From: Wocania_A spongiicola
Lineage (GTDB): Bacteria > Bacteroidota > Bacteroidia > Flavobacteriales > Flavobacteriaceae
Direction of reading: 5' to 3'
DNA length: 64,000 bases
NCBI RefSeq assembly: GCF_023502325.1
Contig: NZ_JAMFLZ010000011.1
Span: 1-64,000, forward strand
Below are positions 38,322 to 45,723 of this stretch, one piece after another. A model generated the notes under the pieces. The model was not told where the DNA came from, ran no database searches, and saw only the letters and a list, made by a program, of their open reading frames with translations. A program made the translations under genes and the position numbers. The stretch's first letter is position 1. Each line of letters opens with the position of its first letter.

Positions 38322-38354
38322 CATCCGCAATTTTATTGCAATGTTCATTAAAAA

Positions 38355-38442
38355 GGAGAGGTGCCTGAGTGGCCGAAAGGAGCGGTTTGCTAAATCGTCG
38401 TACCCCAAAAGGGTACCCGGGGTTCGAATCCCCGTCTCTCCG
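38355..38442 (+). tRNA. tRNA-Ser (anticodon GCU)
   Basis: Acceptor stem GGAGAGG pairs with TCTCTCC. The anticodon loop TTGCTAA gives GCU, there is a long class II variable arm (CGTACCCCAAAAGGGTACC), and the T-loop is GGTTCGAATCC. Discriminator G. CCA is not encoded. Part of a two-tRNA transcript. Confidence 0.95.
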
Positions 38443-38460
38443 CAATATTAGATAACCAAT

Positions 38461-38535
38461 CGGGGTGTAGCGTAGCCCGGTTATCGCGCCGCGTTTGGGA
38501 CGCGGAGGTCGCAGGTTCGAATCCTGCCACCCCGA
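38461..38535 (+). tRNA. tRNA-Pro (anticodon UGG)
   Basis: Acceptor CGGGGTG pairs with CACCCCG, anticodon loop TTTGGGA gives UGG, T-arm GCAGGTTCGAATCCTGC. Discriminator A; CCA not encoded. It begins 18 bases after tRNA-Ser. Its downstream flank carries an integrase remnant, so it may have served as an integration target. Confidence 0.95.
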
Positions 38536-38553
38536 CAAATATTATATCAAATC

Positions 38554-38590
38554 AAAACCTTGTTAATCTTATGATTATCAAGGTTTTTTT
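38554..38590 (+). terminator. Terminator of the tRNA unit
   Basis: AAAACCTTG (38555-38562 region) pairs with CAAGGTTTT (38579-38587), with a further TAATC/GATTA pairing inside, followed by a run of T. Confidence 0.75.
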
Positions 38591-38658
38591 GATTAGCGTA
38601 AGAATTCAATTAATATGATTTCACCTTTAATTTATCCCTTTGGGTGAGTGCCTTGTGA

Positions 38659-38898
38659 GCCATTAATAGTAATACTTTCGTGTTTGTGCGAATTAAAGTA
38701 AACGGAAAGAGAGGAATTATCAACTTAAAAAGAAAAGTGAAAATTCCCGAATGTGATTCCAGAAATGAAAAGGTTAGAAGCACCAAGCGATGATCACGAC
38801 TACTCATTAGATTTTATACCAAGTTAAAAACAGAATTTTCGAAGCCATGACGAGTTGGTAAAGGAAAAGTCTTTGTATGTACCCAAAGTATTAAGGTA
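38659..38898 (+). pseudogene. Decayed N-terminal fragment of a Bacteroidetes tyrosine integrase
   Basis: In frame 1 (38659-38793) the sequence reads FVFVRIKVNGKRGI and then INLKRKVKIPECDS RNEKVRSTK before a stop. This follows the arm-type DNA-binding domain of Bacteroidetes mobile-element integrases, where a Trp is expected in place of the Cys before DS. After shifts of frame, 38823-38849 reads VKNRIFEAM and 38849-38905 reads DELVKEKSLYVPKV, which continues the usual pattern of that family. There is no start codon and no catalytic domain, and at least two frame changes are needed. The 493-base gap between tRNA-Pro and the protease gene holds this, the tRNA terminator, and nothing else I can support. 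Confidence 0.6.
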
Positions 38899-39028
38899 TG
38901 ACAACTAGTTTATCTTTATGTTAAATTAGTAAGCACAATTGCAAATGTGTTAAAAAAGCATTATTTTGTACTATCCTTAAGCTTCTAATCACATTTGTAG
39001 CAATTTACTAACGTAATATCTTCAACAA

Positions 39029-41182
39029 ATGTCAAATACTATTAAGTCCAAAGAGGAACTAGGGAATTACTCAAAAGTTTATGGGAAACTTCGTATGATT
39101 GCCAATGGTGGCAATGAAGTAAATGCCATTCGATCCATCACAAATCAGTGTATTGCAACAAGTGAGACGGTCATAGATTCGTCTACATTTTCTAATATTA
39201 CCAATTTGGTAGCGCAAAAAATATCCTTGGCTTCAGACCTAGATTTTGTCCAAGAGATACACGAAAAACCAAAAGGTAAAGCGAAGAAATCAGCTTTAAA
39301 AAAAGGAAGCCTTGATGAAGACCCGCCCACCCGGGTAGAAGCCAATATTTATATTGAATTAAGAGCGAGTAGCTCCTGGGCTGACGTGATTAAAGATTTA
39401 AAGAATTCGAATGATTCTAGTGTAATCAATCGTATTAAAAACATCAGACACTGTGGTAAAATTGTAAAAGCTAATGTCATTCTTGATGATCTTCAATTAA
39501 TTTCTTCAAGCCCTAACATTGTAGGGATTGAAGGAACACAATCTGTGCTAACACCGCCATTAATTAATCTTGCTGTATCCAGTAGCCCTAAGCCAAAAGG
39601 GTTAAAACTGGATAATAATATACCAAATGTAAATAGCGGTAATGTAATTATAGGAATTATAGATGTAGGCGGCTTAGACTTTGCACACCAAGATTTTCTA
39701 AAAACAAACGGAGACACGAGGTTTTTGGCAATCTGGGATCAAGGAGGTAATCATAGACCAGAACCAAATAAGGTTTGGAATCAACATAAAGAGTTTAATG
39801 ATTTCGATTACGGTAGTTTGCTTACACAAAAGAATATGAACGATGCCATTCAGGCAGCACCCAATATAGGAGCTCCAGTGCATGATATCGAGCCACAATC
39901 ACAGCAATTTCCATCGTCACATGCAACACACGTGGCAAGTATTGCAGCAGGAAATACTGGGGTTTGCTCTAAAGCAGATATTGCAGGAGTATTAATATCT
40001 CTACCACAAGAAGATAATCATAGGACAAAATCATTTACCGATTCTTCAAGAATTTCAGACGCTGTAGACTTCTTGTTAGAACTAGCAAAAAAAGAAGGAA
40101 AACCAATTTCTATTAATATTAGCCTAGGCACCAACGGTCATGCACATGACGGAAGTGCTGCCGTTAACAGATGGGTAGATAGCCAATTAACACTCGATGG
40201 TAGATGTGTTTGTGTAGCTACCGGCAATGCAGGCCAAGAGAAAGGAGAAACACCAGATGATTTTGGATATATCATGGGGCGTATTCATACTTCGGGAAAG
40301 ATCGAAAATAAAGGTCTTTCGGTAGACCTCGAATGGCATGTTATAGGTAACGGATTTGTTGATGTTTCCGAAAACGAACTCGAAATCTGGTACGAGCCTC
40401 AAGATCGCTTTTCTGTCATGATAAAACCTCCTGGATCTGATTGGATCGGCCCTATTAAACCGCAGGAGTTTATAGAAAATCAACAGTTAGATGATTTTTC
40501 ATTTATAAGTGTGTATAATAAGATTTATCATGAAGCTAATGGTAATAATTATATAGGCATTTACTTAAGCCCTAATTTAAATACGAGTCAAATTGTTGGT
40601 GTTAAATCGGGTCTTTGGAAAGTTAGAATTATTGGTGATGAAATTCGTGATGGTAATTTTGATGCCTGGATTGAAAGAGATGATCCAGTTCGAAGAGTTC
40701 AAAACTTCTGGAATTTCCCATCCTTCTTTAGTGAAACAACTAATGTGGATAATAAATCTATAAACTCTTTAGCCTGTGGGCATAACGTAATAGCTGTCGG
40801 GAATTTTGATACCGATAATGATAAAATAAATATCACCAGTAGTCAAGGGCCTTCAAGAGATAACAGAAAAAAACCAGAAATCGTAGCCCCAGGAACTAAT
40901 ATAGTAGCGGCCAATGGTTTTAGTGGTCCAAATCAGCTCTGGACTGCTAAGACGGGCACAAGTATGGCAAGCCCATATGCTTGTGGAGTTGCTGGATTGC
41001 TACTGGCTAAGCATGAAAAACTAACATCTGTACAAATTGCGGGTATTATGAAGCGTACGTCAACACCAATTACTAATGAGAATTATGACTGGAAAAATGA
41101 TACTGGCTTTGGTCTTATTAACGTCAATGCATGTCTAGAAGAAGCACAAAGACTCCTTGATTTTAAAGACATAACCGCGTAA
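39029..41182 (+). CDS. S8 (subtilisin-like) serine peptidase without signal peptide
   Basis: 717 residues. The catalytic triad is complete: Asp212 in GIIDVGGLDFAHQDF, His298 in SSHATHVASIAAGN, Ser645 in GTSMASPYACGVAGL, with oxyanion Asn400 in ATGNAG. A 200-residue N-terminal region has a basic linker (KPKGKAKKSALKKG), and a 180-residue insert (about 415-595) separates the His and Ser halves. No signal peptide or membrane segment is visible, which is unusual for subtilases and suggests action inside the cell. First gene of a three-gene operon; the MBL gene begins 24 bases later. Codon use and local GC look richer than in the neighbours, suggesting transfer. Confidence 0.88.
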   Translation: MSNTIKSKEELGNYSKVYGKLRMIANGGNEVNAIRSITNQCIATSETVIDSSTFSNITNLVAQKISLASDLDFVQEIHEKPKGKAKKSALKKGSLDEDPPTRVEANIYIELRASSSWADVIKDLKNSNDSSVINRIKNIRHCGKIVKANVILDDLQLISSSPNIVGIEGTQSVLTPPLINLAVSSSPKPKGLKLDNNIPNVNSGNVIIGIIDVGGLDFAHQDFLKTNGDTRFLAIWDQGGNHRPEPNKVWNQHKEFNDFDYGSLLTQKNMNDAIQAAPNIGAPVHDIEPQSQQFPSSHATHVASIAAGNTGVCSKADIAGVLISLPQEDNHRTKSFTDSSRISDAVDFLLELAKKEGKPISINISLGTNGHAHDGSAAVNRWVDSQLTLDGRCVCVATGNAGQEKGETPDDFGYIMGRIHTSGKIENKGLSVDLEWHVIGNGFVDVSENELEIWYEPQDRFSVMIKPPGSDWIGPIKPQEFIENQQLDDFSFISVYNKIYHEANGNNYIGIYLSPNLNTSQIVGVKSGLWKVRIIGDEIRDGNFDAWIERDDPVRRVQNFWNFPSFFSETTNVDNKSINSLACGHNVIAVGNFDTDNDKINITSSQGPSRDNRKKPEIVAPGTNIVAANGFSGPNQLWTAKTGTSMASPYACGVAGLLLAKHEKLTSVQIAGIMKRTSTPITNENYDWKNDTGFGLINVNACLEEAQRLLDFKDITA

Positions 41183-41206
41183 AACATTAACTTAAATTAT
41201 AATAAA

Positions 41207-42541
41207 ATGAAACTCATTATATTTAGATCTTCCAAAGGAGATTCACTCTTAATCTCACACGCTAATGGCTCAGGAAAAAATAACCATATACTTATAGATG
41301 GCGGTATGAAAGGAAGCTTCAAAAAAGCTGTGGCTCCTTATCTTAACAAAGAAATAAAAGGCAACAATGAAGACATTGATTTATTATGTGTATCACATAT
41401 AGACGATGACCATATAGTTGGTGTAATTGCTTTAATGGAGCTCCAAGCAAAGTGGAGGGTTTTTAATCATCATAAAAGCAATCCTAATTCTACAGCAAAT
41501 GTGAGAAAACCAAAAGATGCAGAGCCTCCATTAATAAAATCTATATGGCATAATTCGTTTGCTGAAACATACGATTTGGGTGATTCTCTACCACAGGTGG
41601 CCAATGCTTTACAGAGTGTAGAACAAATGACTGCTGAACACTTAGACGATGAATTACTAGATAAGATCAATCATAAAGCAACCAGTATTAAAAAAGGCAT
41701 CACGCTTTCACAACGTATCAGACCAGAGCAGTTAAACATAGATTTAAACCCAGAATACAATGGCAAATTGGTAAAATGCAACCAAAGTACCATCTCAAAA
41801 AATGAACACAAAATTGGTAATATAAACCTTTCTGTTATTGGACCTTTTCAGACAGATCTAACAGATCTTAAAGAAAAATGGATAAAATGGGAAGATGAAC
41901 ACCGTCAGGAGTTACAAGAGTTTTATGCTGATTTAAGCATAACAGCATTAAACCAACCATTAAGTAATGCTCAAATTTCACAATTCTTAATCAATAGTGG
42001 TTCTGTTACAGAATTAGGTATTCGCAAAGATGTGAGTATTCCAAACTTGGCATCAATAATGTTTCTTGCAGAAGCTGATGGTAAAACAATTCTTATGACT
42101 GGTGATGGACATTCAGATGATATTATAAAAGGACTTAAAAAAAATAAGAAATTAAATAATGATGGATGTCTCCATGTTAGTGTGCTCAAAATTCAACATC
42201 ATGGAGCTGCTGCTAATATCGATGAAGATTTCTGTAAAAAAATAACAGCAGATCATTATGTGTTTTGTGGAAATGGTACACATACCAATCCAGAAGAAAA
42301 AGTACTTGAAGTTATTGTAAATTCTCGTAGAGGAACCGCTTCAGAGAAGAGTAAGAATGCTGAGGTAGACAATGCTTTTACATTTTGGTTTAGTGCCAAC
42401 CCAAAGGATAAACTCACAGATCATCAAAAAGAACATATGGAAAAGGTCGAAAAGAAAGTAAAAAAGTACAAAGCAGATCACAATGGCTTTAATTTTAAAT
42501 TTATGCCTACCAATAAAAATTTTCAAAACATAGAACTCTAA
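41207..42541 (+). CDS. Stand-alone ComEC/Rec2-like metallo-beta-lactamase-fold protein
   Basis: 444 residues. The metal motif is SHIDDDHIVG (His64, Asp66, Asp68, His69), the SHxDxDH variant of ComEC-type domains. TILMTGDGHSDDI carries Asp300; IQHHGA (331-332) and GTHTNPE (His359) are the later ligands. There is a 150-residue insertion (about 90-240) and a basic C-terminal tail. No membrane segment or signal is seen, so it is not the DNA-uptake channel itself. The fold suits a nuclease or phosphodiesterase. It is placed between the S8 peptidase and the phosphoesterase with gaps of 24 and 15 bases. Confidence 0.85.
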   Translation: MKLIIFRSSKGDSLLISHANGSGKNNHILIDGGMKGSFKKAVAPYLNKEIKGNNEDIDLLCVSHIDDDHIVGVIALMELQAKWRVFNHHKSNPNSTANVRKPKDAEPPLIKSIWHNSFAETYDLGDSLPQVANALQSVEQMTAEHLDDELLDKINHKATSIKKGITLSQRIRPEQLNIDLNPEYNGKLVKCNQSTISKNEHKIGNINLSVIGPFQTDLTDLKEKWIKWEDEHRQELQEFYADLSITALNQPLSNAQISQFLINSGSVTELGIRKDVSIPNLASIMFLAEADGKTILMTGDGHSDDIIKGLKKNKKLNNDGCLHVSVLKIQHHGAAANIDEDFCKKITADHYVFCGNGTHTNPEEKVLEVIVNSRRGTASEKSKNAEVDNAFTFWFSANPKDKLTDHQKEHMEKVEKKVKKYKADHNGFNFKFMPTNKNFQNIEL

Positions 42542-42556
42542 CAAAACTATACTTCA

Positions 42557-44146
42557 ATGTCTAATCAAGCCAAACTAGATACATTCGATAATGTCGTAGT
42601 ATTAATGCTCGAAAATCGATCTTTCGATAACCTTTTAGGATACTTATACGAAGACGGAGTTCCAACAGGTAAGTCCTACGAGGGCTTACAAAACAAAACC
42701 TTTAAAATCCCTGTTCCCCCAAGAGCGAAAGATTACGATCAGCATAAATTTATTGAGCCATATCAAGCGGAAGATTACCATCAACCATTTCCTGATCCGG
42801 GAGAAGTGTATCAACATGTAAATACGCAACTTTTTAACCATGTCGATCCAGATAACCTAAAGGTCGAAGCATGTAAAATGAAAAGCCCTTATAACATACC
42901 AGAGTTCATGCCTTTACCACCAGATAAGATGCAAGGTTTTATCAATGATTATGTAAATACCTTGGATGCATTAACCGGTAAGAAAGGAAAAGATTATAAT
43001 AACCCTGGCTATAATATGTATAACAAGATTATGGCCTGCTTTAAACCAGCACAAATACCTGTACTAACAACATTGGCAAAAGAGTTTGCCGTTTTTGATC
43101 ATTGGTTTTGTTCTGTGCCAAGTCAAACCTGGTGTAATCGTGCTTTTTGGCATGCTGCAACTTCGGGAGGAGAGGTAGTTAATCCGACGGACGAATGTGG
43201 AATCATTGATAAATTCGAGGCTATGCTTAGGTGGCGACGAGAAGTTTGGCCTCAATCAACCATTTTTGAACGTATGGAAAACAAAGGTGTTTCGCATGCG
43301 GTTTACACAGAAGATATAGCATCACTTACAACCATGGTTAATGGACCATTTAAGCATCAACACACAGTACATACAGGAGATAAACTAATCAAGTTCAAAA
43401 AGCATATTAATGAAGGTAAATTACCGCAGTACACATTTTTAGAGCCTAAATTTTATGGGCAGCACAATGATCAACATCCATCATCGGCAGATTGGTCTCC
43501 AGTAGATAGCAGAACACATATAGGTACTGTTTTATTAGGAGAAAAACTAATTTGGGATGTGTACACATCATTATTTGTTAATCCAAAAAGTAAATACCGA
43601 GATAATACGGTGCTAATTATTACGTATGACGAGCATGGAGGTTGTTTTGATCACGTACCACCACCACCAGCTGTACCACCAAAAAAAGGAATGATTGGAG
43701 ACAAAAACTTCGGGTTTGACAGATTGGGTGTTCGCGTACCTATGGTAATGGTATCGGCAAATATTCAAAAAAATACAATTATGAATGATGTATTCGATCA
43801 TTCATCATTCATAAAAACTATGTGCACAAAATGGAAAATGGAAGGTCTGACAGATCGAGATAAAGCAGCTTCATCATTTGAAGAGGTTTTCTCACTAAAT
43901 AAAAGAGATGATTTCCCGAGTATACCTGAACCAATAATTCCAGAAATCAATTCAGATTCTTACAATAAAGATCCTTTAAATGATTTACAAAAATCCATAT
44001 TAATTGGCGCAAGTTTTATTGCTAAAAACAATACAGATAATGCCAATATTCCTATAGATTACACGCAGCTTAAAAATATAAATACGGTCGGAGAAGCTCA
44101 TAACTTTATAGCACAAATTAGACATTTGTTGCCTTCAAAAGATTAG
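42557..44146 (+). CDS. Phospholipase C / AcpA-type phosphoesterase without signal peptide
   Basis: 529 residues of the PF04185-type phosphoesterase family, which includes bacterial phospholipase C and acid phosphatase AcpA. Metal/active-site motifs: VLMLENRSFDNLLGY (Glu19, Asn20), VFDHWFCSVPSQTWCNRAFWHAATSGG (about 175-200), and TYDEHGGCFDHVPPPP (about 355-370). Relatives are usually exported, often through Tat, but here the protein begins MSNQAKLDTFDNVVVLML with no signal. Third gene of the operon. It might use phospholipids or other phosphoesters; alternatives are discussed in the findings. Confidence 0.87.
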   Translation: MSNQAKLDTFDNVVVLMLENRSFDNLLGYLYEDGVPTGKSYEGLQNKTFKIPVPPRAKDYDQHKFIEPYQAEDYHQPFPDPGEVYQHVNTQLFNHVDPDNLKVEACKMKSPYNIPEFMPLPPDKMQGFINDYVNTLDALTGKKGKDYNNPGYNMYNKIMACFKPAQIPVLTTLAKEFAVFDHWFCSVPSQTWCNRAFWHAATSGGEVVNPTDECGIIDKFEAMLRWRREVWPQSTIFERMENKGVSHAVYTEDIASLTTMVNGPFKHQHTVHTGDKLIKFKKHINEGKLPQYTFLEPKFYGQHNDQHPSSADWSPVDSRTHIGTVLLGEKLIWDVYTSLFVNPKSKYRDNTVLIITYDEHGGCFDHVPPPPAVPPKKGMIGDKNFGFDRLGVRVPMVMVSANIQKNTIMNDVFDHSSFIKTMCTKWKMEGLTDRDKAASSFEEVFSLNKRDDFPSIPEPIIPEINSDSYNKDPLNDLQKSILIGASFIAKNNTDNANIPIDYTQLKNINTVGEAHNFIAQIRHLLPSKD

Positions 44147-44188
44147 TAAAATTGTTACTAGAAGGGATAAAATAGTAGTATTTAAATT

Positions 44189-44223
44189 AAAACCTGTAAA
44201 TTGAATGATTTATAGGCTTTTAC
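44189..44223 (+). terminator. Weak candidate terminator after the phosphoesterase gene
   Basis: AAAACCTGTAAAT pairs imperfectly (one bulge, one mismatch) with ATTTATAGGCTTTT and is followed by a T-rich tract. It lies between the cassette and the convergent regulator gene. Confidence 0.35.
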
Positions 44224-44241
44224 TTCTTTTAGGTTATTGAA

Positions 44242-45534
44242 TTAAACGGACAATAAGTACTCTTTTAAATCTGTATTCTCGTTTAAATTCATTTTCTTTT
44301 TTAATCTATACCTCGATGCTTGTACAGATCTAGGATCAATATGTAATAAATTTGCGATCTCTTTAGTTTGCATATGTAATTTTATGAAAATACAATGCCT
44401 TAATTCTACCTCAGATAGTGAAGGATGTAATTTAATAAGTTTATCAAAAAAACCAGAATGCACAGCATTAAAATGTTTTTTTAAATTTTCCCAACCTTCA
44501 TCATGATCTAAGTTATAGTCTATCTGATTAACTATTCTTTTAATTCCTTTTTGCTCTAATGATGTTTTGTTTTTAATATTAAATTCTAATTCTCTTTTTA
44601 ACTCTTTTAAGTATTGTTTATTATTCAGCGAGCTTAAAGAAAAATTCATCATTTCTCTATCCTTATTTTTATTGGCTTCTTTTAGGTCTAATATATTCTC
44701 TGTATATATTTTCTCTTTTTTTATAAAATTTCGAAACACATATAAAAAGGCCAAAATGCATAATAATAGAATACCACATATAATGAAAAGTGAAATTTTA
44801 TAATTGTTTTTTGAATGCTCTATAAATTCTATTCTCAGCTCTTTTTTTTCAAGTTCTTGTTTATGATTAACCTCTTTTAGCTTGATGTCTAAACTTAAGT
44901 TTTTTATAGCTTGTTCCTTAAGTAATAAGGGAATAGATTCAGCACTATTATCTCCTATAATTTCTAAATTAAAAATACAATCTGAAGAAATTTTTCTTGC
45001 TTGATGTACTGAAGCACAAATTGTATTTAGCCCTTGATTAAGCAAATCTGGCGATAAAAGTTTTGTATGAGTAATTTTTTCAGTTGCATCAGTGAATATT
45101 AAATCAACAGCCGTTGTTTCGTTTGTTATTTCACCATCAGGCATGTTGTCTCTCATTACCTCATGCCCGTTAAGATATATTACAATGCCATCATCTCTTT
45201 GTACATTCAATTTATAAATTAAATAAGCATAAGGGTCATCAACTATAAATGTTTTTTTAAAATACTTGGTAATGTGTTTATTCTCGGAATCGCTACCATA
45301 ACTAACTGTAGTTTTTATTAAACTGGAACCGTAGCCTAGAGGAGAAGCTCCTGTTTTCCAATTGTTAATTATGTTTTTTTGTTTTATCCAATCTTTTGGA
45401 GGTTCTATTCCATCATCATTAAACTCCCATTCGTCACCTGTTTTAATAATTTTTACTTGGCCATAGCCATTGTGAAAAACAAAAAAAGTAAACAGTAATA
45501 TGGTTAGTGTTTTTAGAAGAGAGAAGCTTTTCAT
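44242..45534 (-). CDS. Membrane-anchored regulator: periplasmic sensor module + LuxR-type HTH
   Basis: 430 residues from the ATG at 45534, chosen because it begins a proper signal peptide (MKSFSLLKT ... NGYGQ); the open frame continues upstream. Residues about 28-195 form a beta-sandwich (GDEWEFNDDG, LGYGSS, VQRDDGIVIYLNGHEVMRDNMP) like modules I associate with secreted metallophosphoesterases. One membrane helix (about 246-268), a coiled coil and a C-terminal HTH (EVELRHCIFIKLHMQTKEIANLLHIDPRSV) follow. It has no kinase or receiver domain, so it should sense outside and bind DNA directly. Divergent from the susC gene, which it probably controls. Confidence 0.82.
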   Translation of the reverse strand: MKSFSLLKTLTILLFTFFVFHNGYGQVKIIKTGDEWEFNDDGIEPPKDWIKQKNIINNWKTGASPLGYGSSLIKTTVSYGSDSENKHITKYFKKTFIVDDPYAYLIYKLNVQRDDGIVIYLNGHEVMRDNMPDGEITNETTAVDLIFTDATEKITHTKLLSPDLLNQGLNTICASVHQARKISSDCIFNLEIIGDNSAESIPLLLKEQAIKNLSLDIKLKEVNHKQELEKKELRIEFIEHSKNNYKISLFIICGILLLCILAFLYVFRNFIKKEKIYTENILDLKEANKNKDREMMNFSLSSLNNKQYLKELKRELEFNIKNKTSLEQKGIKRIVNQIDYNLDHDEGWENLKKHFNAVHSGFFDKLIKLHPSLSEVELRHCIFIKLHMQTKEIANLLHIDPRSVQASRYRLKKKMNLNENTDLKEYLLSV

Positions 45535-45611
45535 AAAAATAAATTTTATTAAAAGTAAAAATAATGATTTGTTTATCAATTCTGTAAATAATGATAGCAT
45601 ATAAGACAATG

Positions 45612-45655
45612 TAGTAGGTTTATCTATGATAAATTACAAACCATAGTAGGTTAAT
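45612..45655. promoter_or_regulatory. Direct repeat, candidate operator for the LuxR-type regulator
   Basis: TAGTAGGTTTAT (45612-45623) and TAGTAGGTTAAT (45644-45655) are 32 bases apart, about three helical turns, in the gap between the regulator and susC. A -7-like TATTTTTG lies at 45692-45699, 25 bases before the susC start. The role is inferred. Confidence 0.45.
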
Positions 45656-45723
45656 AGTAGCTTGAAAAGAATGTTTCAACACAATGCTGAATATTTTTGT
45701 AATACTAATCAAATAAATTTTTT

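Noticed and set aside
38248..38451. A plus-strand open frame of 67 codons through tRNA-Ser
   Set aside because: It runs through the tRNA and its promoter and ends in tRNA sequence; no independent coding evidence.
38197..38538. A minus-strand open frame across the end of the HD gene and both tRNAs
   Set aside because: It is the reverse complement of two tRNA genes; its protein (WQDSNLRPPRPKRG and so on) is the well-known false product of tRNA antisense reading.
38610..38807. A minus-strand 65-codon frame downstream of tRNA-Pro
   Set aside because: The opposite strand shows integrase-like sequence in this segment; the minus-strand product has no recognisable features.
39029..44146. A CRISPR array or toxin-antitoxin pair within the mobile cassette
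   Set aside because: No regularly spaced repeats and no small antitoxin-like frame were found.
44147..44241. Possible second attachment site (copy of the tRNA-Pro 3' end) at the right side of the cassette
   Set aside because: I looked for a repeat of the T-arm/acceptor sequence of tRNA-Pro and found none, so the right border of the presumed island is not defined.
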